This document shows, one piece after another, positions 16,017 to 25,302 of a stretch of 47,944 bases of DNA; the stretch's first letter is position 1; every line of letters starts with the position of its first letter. The DNA comes from DATHWB01 sp035544575 (GTDB taxonomy: Bacteria; Actinomycetota; Acidimicrobiia; Spongiisociales; ZC4RG35): contig DATKEC010000128.1 in assembly GCA_035544575.1 (NCBI GenBank), forward strand, positions 1-47,944. Reading direction: 5' to 3'. The notes beneath the pieces were generated by a model. That model searched no databases. It saw only the letters and a list, made by a program, of their open reading frames with translations, and was not told the DNA's origin. A program made the translations under genes and the position numbers.

Positions 16017-17246
16017 TCAGAAGATGAGGGGCGTCCAGGGTGCGCGAGATCCCCTCAACAAGGTGTCGAACGCTTCGATCTCGTCGGGTGCTCCCGTGAC
16101 CCGTCCCGCCATCGCCAGTTCGATCGCCGATCGCCCGCCCAAACTCAGTGCACCCAGATCTTCGACATCGAGTTCGACTGCGGCGTCGTCCGCGGCCGTG
16201 ATCGTTCCCGTGCCGTCCTCGACGCTCAGCCGATATCGACCGGAGGCGAATTCCAATGGATCGTGGACCCCGAATGTGATCGTTCCGTCGGTTCGGTATG
16301 TCCGTGAGTCGAGGGTCCGCGCAACGTCGAGGATGCGCACCCACAGCCCGTCCGTGATTCGTGTTTTCGCCCGCCGCGTCGCCTTCAACAGCGCGTGGAT
16401 GGGGTCGTCCAGCGGTCGCAGGTCGGCGCGGATCGTTCGGCCGAAGTCGTGGGACATGACATGGTTCCACAAGCCCGCCCAGGCTCCCGGAGTCTGGGCG
16501 TAGAGCTGGCTGACGCGCACGTCCTGGCTGGGATGGTGGTCGTCACTCTCGGCGTCCTTCAGGCGGTACCTGACCCAGCCGACAGGGCGTCCGTCTTCGA
16601 CCGCCAGGCCGTATCGGGCCTTGGTCGCCCCTTCCCGCGCCCAGGAGGGATCGGAGAGGATGCGATCCCACCACCCTTCGGACTTCGACATCATCCCCGG
16701 CGTGTTTACACGGATGGCGTCGTAGTTCTCGATGGCTGACGCCCGGATGCTGTCTGCGTCGAGGATCTCGACTGGCGCCGGTGTGGCCGCCAGCCGGTGC
16801 AGGTCGACGTGTCTGCGGTCGATCACGACCTCGGTGCTCCAGGAGGCCATCCCGAACCCGAATCGACCGTAGATCGCGCTGTCGCTCGCCCAGAGTGCGG
16901 CGGCGGCGTCACCGTGCGAGACAGCTTCGGAGAGGTGTGCCCGCATCATCGCAGTGAGGATTCCCTGGCGTCGATGCGTCACCTGCGTCGTCACCTGCGT
17001 GGTGCCGGCGGTGGGGATCGATCCACCGGGAACGGTCATGGTGAACGAGAACACACCGAGCGTTCCGACCATGCGCCCGTCCTCGAAGGCACATCGGGCC
17101 CGGTCCGGCTCGAAGATCTTCTTGAAGCGGGTCAGCAGGGCGGTGCGGTCGGCCTCTTCATCGGGAAGGTCGAACCCGAACGGTCCGCTCATCGCCCGGA
17201 GGAAGTCCTCGAGCTCGTCTTCGCGAAGCGGGCGGATCTCGGTCAA
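16017..17246 (-). CDS. Eis-like GNAT acetyltransferase
   Basis: A 409-residue protein with the three-part Eis layout: an N-terminal GNAT domain with the acetyl-CoA motif VTHRRQGILTAMMRAHL (about 88-104), a second GNAT-like domain (about 160-290) and a C-terminal SCP2-like domain (about 300-409) ending in a free-carboxyl phenylalanine, as in Eis. Eis enzymes acetylate amines, including aminoglycosides in mycobacteria; the natural substrate here is unknown. It starts at TTG 17246 within a TTGA overlap on the upstream membrane-protein gene, so it is probably coupled to it. glnA follows after 45 bases. Confidence 0.88.
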   Translation of the reverse strand: MTEIRPLREDELEDFLRAMSGPFGFDLPDEEADRTALLTRFKKIFEPDRARCAFEDGRMVGTLGVFSFTMTVPGGSIPTAGTTQVTTQVTHRRQGILTAMMRAHLSEAVSHGDAAAALWASDSAIYGRFGFGMASWSTEVVIDRRHVDLHRLAATPAPVEILDADSIRASAIENYDAIRVNTPGMMSKSEGWWDRILSDPSWAREGATKARYGLAVEDGRPVGWVRYRLKDAESDDHHPSQDVRVSQLYAQTPGAWAGLWNHVMSHDFGRTIRADLRPLDDPIHALLKATRRAKTRITDGLWVRILDVARTLDSRTYRTDGTITFGVHDPLEFASGRYRLSVEDGTGTITAADDAAVELDVEDLGALSLGGRSAIELAMAGRVTGAPDEIEAFDTLLRGSRAPWTPLIF

Positions 17247-17854
17247 CTCGACAGGGTCGCCTGGAACTCGGCCTCGTCAGCCGCGGCAGTGAATGCCCGC
17301 ACCGCCTCGTCGAATGAATCGAGCGCCGCCCGCCGGGCCTCACCGGTGTCGGAGGACTGCAGCCCCGCCACCACCGCGTCGGCGGCGTTGGCCGCTTCTG
17401 CCGCGGCGGCGCTGAGCACCGTGTGGACACCTTCGAGTCCCAAGGGGGCTACAACGCTGGCGACGTCCTGGGCCCACGTGCGCACTCGCCCGGCGAGGTC
17501 GGTCAAAGCCGCCTCGGTGTCGGGATAGGTCACCGTCCGCTCCGCGGCATCCCACTGGCCATTGATGCCCGCCATCTCGGTTTGGTATCCGGTGAGGGCG
17601 GCCTCCTGGCTGGCGACGAGGTCGAGGTAGCTCTGGACGGAGGGATCGAAAACCACCGGCTCGGTCGTGGTCGTCGTCGACGTGTCGCCACTCGGATCGG
17701 TGCTCGTGGTGGTGGTCGCACCCGAGGAGAGGTCGTCCCCTTCTGCTTCTGCGCCGGGGAGCGCCTGCACGAAAACGTAGGTGAACACAATCATCCCGAG
17801 AATCACGAGCGGGAGAAGCCAGCGGCCGGGGCGGGGATCGGGATTGACGGCCAT
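17243..17854 (-). CDS. single-pass membrane protein with Thr-rich linker, unknown
   Basis: A 203-residue protein not recognised as a known family. One membrane segment (about 12-31) is followed by a Ser/Thr/Asp-rich linker (about 42-65) and an alanine-rich, probably all-helical external domain (about 70-203). It has no lysine. TAAGTT lies 7 bases before ATG 17854, suggesting leaderless transcription. The stop overlaps the Eis-like TTG. The external domain could be a four-helix bundle, but no motif shows a function. Confidence 0.75.
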   Translation of the reverse strand: MAVNPDPRPGRWLLPLVILGMIVFTYVFVQALPGAEAEGDDLSSGATTTTSTDPSGDTSTTTTTEPVVFDPSVQSYLDLVASQEAALTGYQTEMAGINGQWDAAERTVTYPDTEAALTDLAGRVRTWAQDVASVVAPLGLEGVHTVLSAAAAEAANAADAVVAGLQSSDTGEARRAALDSFDEAVRAFTAAADEAEFQATLSS

Positions 17855-17861
17855 TGGCGGA

Positions 17862-17867
17862 AACTTA
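17862..17867 (-). promoter_or_regulatory. -10 box of leaderless promoter for the membrane protein at 17243-17854
   Basis: TAAGTT on the minus strand ends 7 bases before ATG 17854. The 248-base divergent gap 17855-18102 otherwise shows only the opposing promoter. Confidence 0.5.
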
Positions 17868-18090
17868 GTCCCAACGTGGGCGCATACGGACTTCGCGGGG
17901 GTCTAGTGGGGCGTCGCCCAACCAATGAGGCGGTCTCCCCGGCCCATGACGCCGCCCTGGCAGCGTCCCCTTCCTCGCCCAACGACCAAGTGCGACAGCG
18001 TCGGAAGTCCTTGCCAGATGATGCCGTGTGCTCGGGGACACCGCGCCCCACCTGAACGACACACCACTAGCAACCGTTCCGGGGGATACA

Positions 18091-18096
18091 TACGTT
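18091..18096 (+). promoter_or_regulatory. -10 box of leaderless promoter for the gene at 18103
   Basis: TACGTT ends 6 bases before ATG 18103. It favours this ATG over the in-frame GTG at 18028. Confidence 0.45.
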
Positions 18097-18102
18097 CCCG
18101 CG

Positions 18103-18972
18103 ATGCCGACATCGAACCCACTCGAACCGCGCCACCGATCGATCGCTGAGGAGGACGGAGAGTCCTTCGAGTCGATCCCGTGGGAGGCGCTCGACGGCCT
18201 CGGGCGCCCCGGCGACAGCCGCCGCTGGTACGCCGTGGCCGGGGCAATCGTCGTTCTGGTCTTGGGAGTGTCCGCCGCGAGGAACCTCGGGTCCGCAGAA
18301 CCGGTTGAGTTGGTGGGCGCCGAGGGGACGAACCCGACAGAATCTGTGGCCGAGGCGATCCTCCCGCCCACGACCGCGGCGAGCACGGTTCCCGCCATCG
18401 TGACAGAGGCCGATCTCAAAGCGCTCGACCCCCACGTGCTCGAGCGGGCGGCGGCGGCCATGGCGGAAACGGCGGTTCGCCAGTTCTTCTCGATGGACCC
18501 CGATGGCCTGTGGGCGGGGCTCACCTTCGAGCCGACACGAGCCACGTTTGTCGAGGGCGTCACCGCCGTGACGGTCACCCCGCTGGATCAGGCCCGGTTC
18601 GAGGTGGTCGTGGCGGTTGCGGTTCTCGATGCCGCCGAGGGCGAGGCTTTCGTTCGGAGGCCCGCCCGCGCCGTGGCGTTGGTCGTCGACGGCTCCTCCG
18701 GAACATTCCAGCCGGTCGATCTCCCCTCGCCTGTCCCTTTTCCCTTCGACCCGTTCGTCGCTCCGATGGTCCGGGAGACCGAGCCGGTTGCCGATGTCAT
18801 GGCGGCCATCGCCGAATCCGTGAGCGGGGTGGTCGAACCAACGGCGGTGTCCTACGGGACGCTGTCCTCAGGGGTGACCCGGGTGGTGGCAACCGTCGTC
18901 GACGAGGCAGGCATCGGTTGGCCGATGGTCTTCCATGTGGGTGCGGACGGGACGTTGCTCCCGGCCGGATGA
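18103..18972 (+). CDS. membrane-anchored protein of unknown function
   Basis: A 289-residue protein with a charged cytoplasmic N-terminus (about 1-38), one membrane segment (about 42-58), a Thr/Ala/Pro spacer and an external part (about 110-289). The arrangement and the beta-rich external part recall NTF2-like/VirB8-TcpC modules, but the similarity is weak and there are no conjugation genes nearby. Only one lysine is present. ATG 18103 is preferred because of the TANNNT box 6 bases upstream; GTG 18028 would add 25 residues. It is divergent from the other single-pass membrane protein at 17243-17854, so the two may share regulation. The stop is 8 bases from the convergent Nfu-type gene. Confidence 0.72.
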   Translation: MPTSNPLEPRHRSIAEEDGESFESIPWEALDGLGRPGDSRRWYAVAGAIVVLVLGVSAARNLGSAEPVELVGAEGTNPTESVAEAILPPTTAASTVPAIVTEADLKALDPHVLERAAAAMAETAVRQFFSMDPDGLWAGLTFEPTRATFVEGVTAVTVTPLDQARFEVVVAVAVLDAAEGEAFVRRPARAVALVVDGSSGTFQPVDLPSPVPFPFDPFVAPMVRETEPVADVMAAIAESVSGVVEPTAVSYGTLSSGVTRVVATVVDEAGIGWPMVFHVGADGTLLPAG

Positions 18973-18980
18973 CCGTGGCG

Positions 18981-19232
18981 TCAGCCGTAGTGGTCGGTGA
19001 GGACTCCGACGCACTGCGGTAGCAGCGTCTCCCAGCTCGCTTCCATCGTCTTCGTCACCGTCACGAAGTCGGCCGTCATGAATACGCTGACCACCCCGGG
19101 GAGCTTCAGGAGCTCCGAGGCAGCCGGGTCGGTGCTCTGGCCGGCGGAGTGGGTGGCGGGACCGCCCACCGGCACTCCGACGGTGAACTTCATGGCATTG
19201 GGGTTCGGGGTTGGTGCGGCGGGTACGGGCAT
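18981..19232 (-). CDS. stand-alone Nfu/NifU N-terminal domain protein
   Basis: An 83-residue protein beginning with the TPNPNAMKFTVG signature of the Nfu N-terminal domain and containing LLKLPGVVSVFMTADFVTVTK. In Nfu scaffolds this domain precedes a C-terminal CxxC NifU domain that holds an Fe-S cluster; that part is absent here. Only one cysteine (near residue 75) remains, so it is unlikely to hold a cluster alone and may bind a partner. ATG 19232 is chosen as the usual start of the domain. It is divergent from hyuA. Confidence 0.82.
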   Translation of the reverse strand: MPVPAAPTPNPNAMKFTVGVPVGGPATHSAGQSTDPAASELLKLPGVVSVFMTADFVTVTKTMEASWETLLPQCVGVLTDHYG

Positions 19233-19277
19233 CCTGGAGGTTCTTCGGTGGGAGCAAGCGTAGTGATAGGTCCGCCA

Positions 19278-21191
19278 ATGACGCTGGGAGTCGACGTCGG
19301 CGGGACGTTCACCGACCTGGCGTGGTGGGACGGTGCCTCGCTGCGTGTCGGCAAGACGACCACCACCACGGACCAGAGCGAGGGGGTGGTCGGTGGGGCG
19401 CGGCGACTGACCGTTGATCGACGGGTCGGAGTGCTGGTCCACGGCACGACCGTGGCGACGAACGCGCTGCTGGAACGACGAGGTGCGGGGGTGGCGCTCA
19501 TCACCGACCCCGGGTTCGAAGACGTGCTCGAGATCGGTCGACAGGATCGGCCGAGCCTCTATGACCATGATGTCCTTCGTCCTGAGGTGCTGGTGCCTCG
19601 CCACCTCAGGTTCAGCGCGACCCCTGAATCGCTGCTCGACGTCGACATCGTGGCGGTGTGTCTCCTCGAGTCCTATGCGGACCCGGCAGCCGAACGCGGC
19701 GCGGCGGCCGCAGTGCGGTCGGCGCACCCCGGCACCGATGTGGTCTTGTCCTCTCAGGTCTCCGGTGAGTTTCGCGAGTTCGAGCGGATGTCGACGACGG
19801 TGCTCACCGCCTACCTACGGCCCGTGGTCGAGCGCTACCTCGGGCGGCTCGAGCACGATGTGGTTCCTGGCGTGGCTGATCGGTTGGCGGTAATGCAGTC
19901 CAGCGGCGGGCTCCTGCCTGCCTCCCGGGCCGGGGCGCACGCGGCGTCCATCCTCCTGTCGGGTCCGGCTGGCGGCGTCGTTGCGGCGGCCGCGTTTGGA
20001 GACCTCCTCGGGCACGAGGCGGTCATCTCATTCGACATGGGTGGCACATCGACCGATGTCTGCCGGATCGAGGGTGGGGTGCCCGAAGTGTCATTCGAGC
20101 GATCCGTCGAGGGATACGCCTGCCGGCTGCCGAGCGTCGCGATTCACACGGTGGGCGCGGGAGGCGGCTCGGTCGCATGGCTCGACCCGGGCGGTGCACT
20201 CCGGGTCGGGCCCCGGAGTGCGGGAGCGTTGCCGGGGCCTGCCGCCTACGGGCGCGGCGGTGAGGAAGCGACCGTGACCGATGCCGACCTCGTCCTGGGT
20301 CTCCTCGGGACTGACGTTCCGCTGGCCGATGGGCTGAGGCTCGACTCCGCCGCGTCGCGGGCGTCGCTGGACCGTGTCGCTTCTCAGATGGCGTTGTCAA
20401 CCAAGGACGCCGCGCTCGGTGTCGTCGAAATCGTCGAGGCCCACATGGAGAGAGCCATTCGCCGCGTGTCGGTGGAGGAGGGGTTCGACCCCGCTGCGGC
20501 GGCCCTCGTCGCTTTTGGTGGAGCCGGGGGGATGCACGCCGCCGCGCTCGCTGCTCGGCTCGGCATGTCCACCGTGATCGTTCCGCCCCATGCCGGTGTG
20601 CTGAGCGCATTGGGCCTGTTGTTGTCCAATCCCCGGATCGACGTGGCCCGGACGATCCTCGCCGATCCGTTCGAGACCGAGCGGGTCATGCGTGTCATCG
20701 CGGAGTTGTCGGTGGCCGTGGCCGAGGAGTTCCGAGAGGCGGTCGGGGCGGACCCGGTGGGTGTCGCAGTGAGCCTCGACATGCGTTATGTCGGCCAATC
20801 CCACGAGACATCCGTCGCCGTCTTCACGGGTCAGGACGGGGCGACGCTGGTGGACCGATTCCACGCCGTCCACCACCGCCGCAACGGCTTTCATCGTCTC
20901 GGAGACCCCGTCGAGATCGTCACCGTGCGCGTCTCAGCTGAAGGACGCCCGGCCTTGACGGTCGATCAACTCGCCGGTCACCGGCCGACGGGTGAGGCGG
21001 TGGCGGGAAGGCGGACTGTGTTGACGCAGGCCGGCGCGGTCGAGGCAACGGTCCTTCGGCGAGCGGGCATGGAGCCCGGGTCCGAGGTCCGCGGTCCGCT
21101 GGTCGTGGTGGACGCCGAGTCGACGACATGGGTGGGATCCGAGAGCCGCGCCCTCATGCACCCCAGCGGCGCACTGGTCATCGAAACATGA
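19278..21191 (+). CDS. hyuA: hydantoinase/5-oxoprolinase subunit A
   Basis: A 637-residue HyuA-type protein with the N-terminal ATPase motif LGVDVGGTFTDLAWWDG, a second phosphate motif SFDMGGTSTDV and the conserved FGGAGGMHA. HyuA/HyuB pairs hydrolyse cyclic amides such as N-methylhydantoin or 5-oxoproline with ATP, and related subunits occur in acetone and acetophenone carboxylases. ATG 19278 is the most likely start because the motif begins there; GTG 19263 or 19248 are possible. It opens a six-gene run, and its TGA overlaps hyuB (ATGA). Confidence 0.92.
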   Translation: MTLGVDVGGTFTDLAWWDGASLRVGKTTTTTDQSEGVVGGARRLTVDRRVGVLVHGTTVATNALLERRGAGVALITDPGFEDVLEIGRQDRPSLYDHDVLRPEVLVPRHLRFSATPESLLDVDIVAVCLLESYADPAAERGAAAAVRSAHPGTDVVLSSQVSGEFREFERMSTTVLTAYLRPVVERYLGRLEHDVVPGVADRLAVMQSSGGLLPASRAGAHAASILLSGPAGGVVAAAAFGDLLGHEAVISFDMGGTSTDVCRIEGGVPEVSFERSVEGYACRLPSVAIHTVGAGGGSVAWLDPGGALRVGPRSAGALPGPAAYGRGGEEATVTDADLVLGLLGTDVPLADGLRLDSAASRASLDRVASQMALSTKDAALGVVEIVEAHMERAIRRVSVEEGFDPAAAALVAFGGAGGMHAAALAARLGMSTVIVPPHAGVLSALGLLLSNPRIDVARTILADPFETERVMRVIAELSVAVAEEFREAVGADPVGVAVSLDMRYVGQSHETSVAVFTGQDGATLVDRFHAVHHRRNGFHRLGDPVEIVTVRVSAEGRPALTVDQLAGHRPTGEAVAGRRTVLTQAGAVEATVLRRAGMEPGSEVRGPLVVVDAESTTWVGSESRALMHPSGALVIET

Positions 21192-22756
21192 CTGATGCGA
21201 TCGGACTCGAGGTGGCCCGCAACCGCCTGGCGGGGATCGCCGAAGAGATGGGCACCGTCCTGCGCCGGACCGCCTACTCGCCGAACATCAAGGAGCGGGC
21301 GGACTGTTCGGCTGCGATCTTCACACCCGTCGGCGAGATGCTGGCCCAGGCCGAGCACATACCCGTCCATCTCGGAGCGATGCCGGCATCGGTGACCGCG
21401 GTGCTGGAGCGGCTGGGGGCCGAACCGGGTGTCCAGTACGCCGTCAACGACCCGTTCGCCGGGGGTACCCACCTGAACGATCTCACCCTCGTCCGGCCGG
21501 TATTCGTCAACGGCATCCATGTGGCGTGGGTCGCCAACCGGGCTCATCATGCGGACGTGGGCGGCGAGGCGCCGGGGTCGATGCCCGCCCACGCCACCAC
21601 CGTCGACCAGGAAGGCATTCGGGTGCCTCCGATGGCGGCGGTGAGAGAAGGCGCGTGGCTGGCCTCCTTCCTGGATCCGTTCCTCGACGCCACCCGGACG
21701 CCGGCTGAGCGGAGGGGCGACCTCTCCGCTCAGCTCGGGGCGAACGAGGTGGCGGCCCGGCGGCTGGAGTCGATGGTCCACCGCGAAGGGGTGGAGGGTT
21801 TCAGACGTCTCACCGCCGAACTTCTCTCATACGGACAGCGGCGGATGTCGGCGGCGCTGACGGCGATCCCAGACGGGCGCTACTCCTTCTCGGACTTCAT
21901 GGAGTGGGGTGAGCGAGACGTCAGAATCGCGGTCACGGTCGAAATTCGGGATGCCGCTCTGCACGCCGACTTCGCGGGGACCGACGACCAGATCGCGGCG
22001 AACTTCAACGCCGTCGAAGCCGTGACCCGGTCGTGTCTCTACTACGCCGTGCGAGTGGCGACCGATCCGTCCATCCCGGCCAACGGCGGCGCCTACCGCG
22101 ACATCACTCTCGACGCCCCCCTCGGCTCGATGGTCAATGCCCGGCCACCGGCTGCAGTCGCCGCCGGCAACGTCGAGACGTCCCAGCGCATCGCCGATGT
22201 GCTTCTCGGGGCTCTCGCCCAGGCCGTTCCTGATCGGGTTCCGGCCGCGTCACAGGGAACGATGAACAACATCCTGATCGGGAACGACCGCTTCGCGTAC
22301 TACGAGACCGTCGCCGGGGGACAGGGCGGGCGTCCCCATGGGCCGGGTCAATCCGGGATCCAGACCGGCATGACCAACACCCGCAACACGCCCATCGAGT
22401 CACTGATGACCCACTATCCGTTCCGCGTCACCCGCTACACGCTCCGGCGTGGATCCGGCGGGGAGGGTCGCCATCCCGGCGGAGAAGGAATCGAGCGCGA
22501 GATCGAGTTCCTCGAGGAGGCCACTGTGTCCCTCATGGGTGAGCGCCGCCGTCACCGCCCGTGGGGTCTGGCCGGGGGCCAGCCCGGTGCCGTGGGCGAG
22601 GACGTCCTCCTCCGCGCCGACGGGTCGCAGGTGGCGCTCGCCGGAAAGACCACGATCGAGGTGGAACCCGGGGATCGCCTCACCGTCCGCACCCCCGGGG
22701 GTGGAGGCTGGGGCGCGCCGGGGAACGCCGGGGGTGGAGGCGGTTCCAGGCAGTAG
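21188..22756 (+). CDS. hyuB: hydantoinase/5-oxoprolinase subunit B
   Basis: A 522-residue HyuB-type subunit. It starts with the family-typical LEVARNRLAGIAEEMGTVLRR, contains NDPFAGGTHLNDLTLVRPVF and HHADVGGEAPGSMP, which hold likely metal ligands, and ends with the glycine-rich TVRTPGGGGWG. It forms the catalytic complex with HyuA. Start is ATG 21188 in an ATGA overlap, and it ends 12 bases before glcD. The substrate is not decided by sequence; the Glc genes that follow suggest a product that is, or becomes, a 2-hydroxy acid. Confidence 0.93.
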   Translation: MTDAIGLEVARNRLAGIAEEMGTVLRRTAYSPNIKERADCSAAIFTPVGEMLAQAEHIPVHLGAMPASVTAVLERLGAEPGVQYAVNDPFAGGTHLNDLTLVRPVFVNGIHVAWVANRAHHADVGGEAPGSMPAHATTVDQEGIRVPPMAAVREGAWLASFLDPFLDATRTPAERRGDLSAQLGANEVAARRLESMVHREGVEGFRRLTAELLSYGQRRMSAALTAIPDGRYSFSDFMEWGERDVRIAVTVEIRDAALHADFAGTDDQIAANFNAVEAVTRSCLYYAVRVATDPSIPANGGAYRDITLDAPLGSMVNARPPAAVAAGNVETSQRIADVLLGALAQAVPDRVPAASQGTMNNILIGNDRFAYYETVAGGQGGRPHGPGQSGIQTGMTNTRNTPIESLMTHYPFRVTRYTLRRGSGGEGRHPGGEGIEREIEFLEEATVSLMGERRRHRPWGLAGGQPGAVGEDVLLRADGSQVALAGKTTIEVEPGDRLTVRTPGGGGWGAPGNAGGGGGSRQ

Positions 22757-22768
22757 CCTCGGCCATCG

Positions 22769-24187
22769 ATGGCACTCTCAGACGATCTCGCGGCCGTGGT
22801 CGGTGCCGAACACGTCCTCACCGACGATCTCGAGCGTTTCTTGTACGGCAAGGACGCCGGGGTCATCCGAGGCACGCCCACGGTGATCGTCATGCCGTCG
22901 ACGACGGGACAGGTCGCCGAGATCGTTCGCATCGCCGAACGCTGGGCGGTACCCATCGTTGCGCGCGGGGCGGGGACCGGACTGGCCGGTGGGGCCGTGC
23001 CTACCGAGGACGGCATCGTCGTGTCCACCACTCGCATGAATCAGATTCACTCCGTCGACGCCGCCAACCGCTCGGCCTGGGTCGGTCCCGGTGTGATCAA
23101 TCTCGACCTGTCCCGGCACACCGCACCGCTCGGCCTCCACTTCGCACCCGATCCGTCGTCCCAGCAGGCGTGCACGATCGGTGGGAACGTCGCCAACAAC
23201 TCGGGGGGCCCCCATTGCCTGGCGGACGGCTCCACCACCGATCACGTTCTGGGGCTCGAGGTGGTGCTCGCCAGAGGGACGGTGATCACTGTCGGCGGTG
23301 ACGCGCCCGATGTTCCCGGAGTCGATCTGCGGACGATTCTCGTCGGATCGGAGGGGACCCTCGGGATCATCACCAAGGTTCTGGTCCGCCTGATGGTGAA
23401 TCCACCGGATGTGCGGACCCTCCTGTGCGTCTTCGACTCGGTGGGAGCGGCGGCCGCCACCGTGTCCGGCGTCATCGCCGCCGGGATCGTCCCCGCCGCC
23501 CTCGAGATGATGGATCAGAAGATGACGGTGGCCGTCGAGAACTGGCTGCACGCCGGATTCCCGACCGATGCCGCCGCGATCCTGCTCGCAGAGGTGACCG
23601 GCGAGACCGCGGCCGTCGAGGCCGAAGCCGCGGTGGTCGAGGCCGTGGCGTGGGAATGCGGCGCGACGGCGGTCAGCACTGCTGCCGATGACGCCGAGCG
23701 CGCCGTTCTGTGGCGCGCCCGCAAGTCCGCCTTCGGTGCCGTCGCCCAGTCGGCGCCGAATTACTACCTCCACGACACCGTCGTGCCCCGCACCCGGCTC
23801 GTCGAAACGATGGAGGAGGTCTACCGCATCGGCGAGCGGCACGGTCTGGTGATGATGAACGTCTTCCATGCGGGCGACGGCAACCTCCATCCACTCATGA
23901 CGTTCGATGCGGCCGAGCCCGGTGCCCTGGATCGGGTTCACGCCGCTTCCGAGGAACTCGTGGCCCTGAGCGTCGACAACGGTGGTGCCCTGTCCGGTGA
24001 GCACGGGATCGGCCTCGAGAAGCGTGATCTGATGCCACTGATGTTCTCCGACCTCGACCTCGACGCCCAGGCCCGCGTGAAAGAGTCCCTCGACCCTGGA
24101 GGGGTGTTCAATCCCGACAAGGTCTTGCCGCGGGGGTCGCGTTGTTACGACTTCGGACGGCCGATTCCCGAAGGCACCTGGATCTGA
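22769..24187 (+). CDS. glcD: glycolate/D-lactate oxidase subunit GlcD, FAD-binding
   Basis: A 472-residue flavoprotein with a PCMH-type FAD domain: PIVARGAGTGLAGGAV, then TIGGNVANNSGG and LVGSEGTLGIITKVLVRL. The C-terminal FAD-linked oxidase domain ends with GALSGEHGIGLEKRDL and PGGVFNPDKVLP. With GlcE and GlcF it oxidises a 2-hydroxy acid such as glycolate or D-lactate and passes electrons to the membrane quinone pool. It lies 12 bases after hyuB, and its TGA overlaps the glcE ATG by one base. Length is typical. Confidence 0.93.
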   Translation: MALSDDLAAVVGAEHVLTDDLERFLYGKDAGVIRGTPTVIVMPSTTGQVAEIVRIAERWAVPIVARGAGTGLAGGAVPTEDGIVVSTTRMNQIHSVDAANRSAWVGPGVINLDLSRHTAPLGLHFAPDPSSQQACTIGGNVANNSGGPHCLADGSTTDHVLGLEVVLARGTVITVGGDAPDVPGVDLRTILVGSEGTLGIITKVLVRLMVNPPDVRTLLCVFDSVGAAAATVSGVIAAGIVPAALEMMDQKMTVAVENWLHAGFPTDAAAILLAEVTGETAAVEAEAAVVEAVAWECGATAVSTAADDAERAVLWRARKSAFGAVAQSAPNYYLHDTVVPRTRLVETMEEVYRIGERHGLVMMNVFHAGDGNLHPLMTFDAAEPGALDRVHAASEELVALSVDNGGALSGEHGIGLEKRDLMPLMFSDLDLDAQARVKESLDPGGVFNPDKVLPRGSRCYDFGRPIPEGTWI

Positions 24188-25302
24188 TGGCCCTGCGCGT
24201 CCGCAGCCTCGACGCCTTCCCGCCGGTCTCGGCGTCGCTGGCAGAGTCGATGCCATCGGCGCGTCACCGTCTCGCCCCGTCGTCGACTCACCAGATGGCC
24301 GAGGTATTGGCGGCGGCGACCGACCTCGAGGCGGTCGTCGTGCCGTGGGGAGGGGGCACACACCAGGGACTCGGACACCGCATCTATCCGGATGTGATCG
24401 TGTCCACGCGTGAGCTCAACAGGGTCGTCGTTTGGGAGCCGGAGGACCTGACGGTGGTCGTCGAGGCCGGGGTGCTCGTCGACGAGCTGGAAGCGGAGTT
24501 GGCAACGCGCAACCAGACGGCGGCCCTCACCGAGACGACGCCGGGGGCAACTGTCGGTGGCGTGCTCGCAGCCGGTGTCTCCGGCTTTCGCCGGCCCCGC
24601 TACGGACCTTCGCGCGATCGGATACTGCAGGTCACCGTGGCCACCGGAGACGGCCGAGTCGTCACGGCGGGTGGACGGGTGGTGAAGAACGTGTCCGGAT
24701 ACGACATCCAGCGGACTGTCTTCGGAGCCCATGGGGGCCTCGGTGTCATCACGTCCGTGTGTCTCAAGCTCTGGCCCCGATCCTCGGCGTCGGCCACGGT
24801 CGCCACCGACGATCCGGAGCGGGCGTGGGCCGAACTGCACCGGCCGTTGGCCGTCCTCCAGACCGCCGATGCGTCCTGGGCGTATGTCGAAGGCCCGGCC
24901 GCCCAGGTCGATGCCGATGCGGCCCGGCTGGGTGGTGACCGGCGTCCCGGGCTGCAATGGCCGACGCCGGTCCACGGAGCGGTGACGGCGGCGATCACGG
25001 TCCCTCCGGCGCTGACCCCCGAAGCCGCCGAGCGAGCCGGGAAGATCGGCCCGTTCATCGCCCAGCACGGAGTGGGCCGGGTCGACGTCGGAGGAGACAT
25101 CGACAGCGACTGGGCCGGGGTCAGGGAGTGGGCAAAAGGGACCGGCGGGCGTCTGACGGTCACGGCTGGCCCCGACTTCTTCTATGACGTCTTCGACCCG
25201 TGGGGCACGGATCCGCCGGCTGTCGCCGTGCAGCGGCGTCTGATCGCAGCCTTCGATCCGGCACGGACCATCAACCGCGGACGCTTACCGGGGCGCATGT
25301 GA
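24187..25302 (+). CDS. glcE: glycolate oxidase subunit GlcE, FAD-binding
   Basis: A 371-residue paralogue of GlcD with its own FAD domain: VVPWGGGTHQGLG, the ETTPGATVGGVLAAGVSGFRR loop, RVVKNVSGYDIQRTVFGAHG and LGVITSVCLKL. It ends AFDPARTINRGRLPGRM, the usual GlcE C-terminus. ATG 24187 shares a base with the glcD stop (TGATG), and its own TGA overlaps the GTG of glcF. Together these give a tightly coupled glcDEF set. Confidence 0.92.
   Translation: MALRVRSLDAFPPVSASLAESMPSARHRLAPSSTHQMAEVLAAATDLEAVVVPWGGGTHQGLGHRIYPDVIVSTRELNRVVVWEPEDLTVVVEAGVLVDELEAELATRNQTAALTETTPGATVGGVLAAGVSGFRRPRYGPSRDRILQVTVATGDGRVVTAGGRVVKNVSGYDIQRTVFGAHGGLGVITSVCLKLWPRSSASATVATDDPERAWAELHRPLAVLQTADASWAYVEGPAAQVDADAARLGGDRRPGLQWPTPVHGAVTAAITVPPALTPEAAERAGKIGPFIAQHGVGRVDVGGDIDSDWAGVREWAKGTGGRLTVTAGPDFFYDVFDPWGTDPPAVAVQRRLIAAFDPARTINRGRLPGRM

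Noticed and set aside
18103..18972. Conjugation (VirB8/TcpC) protein marking a mobile element
   Set aside because: The resemblance is only in general layout; no relaxase, ATPase, integrase or attachment repeats are nearby.
22754..22759. TAGCCT as a leaderless -10 for glcD
   Set aside because: It consists mainly of the hyuB stop codon and is 9 bases from the ATG; operon read-through is simpler.
22778..24361. Long minus-strand open frame antisense to glcD
   Set aside because: His/Gly/Asp-rich composition is typical of an antisense shadow; glcD on the other strand has full family motifs.
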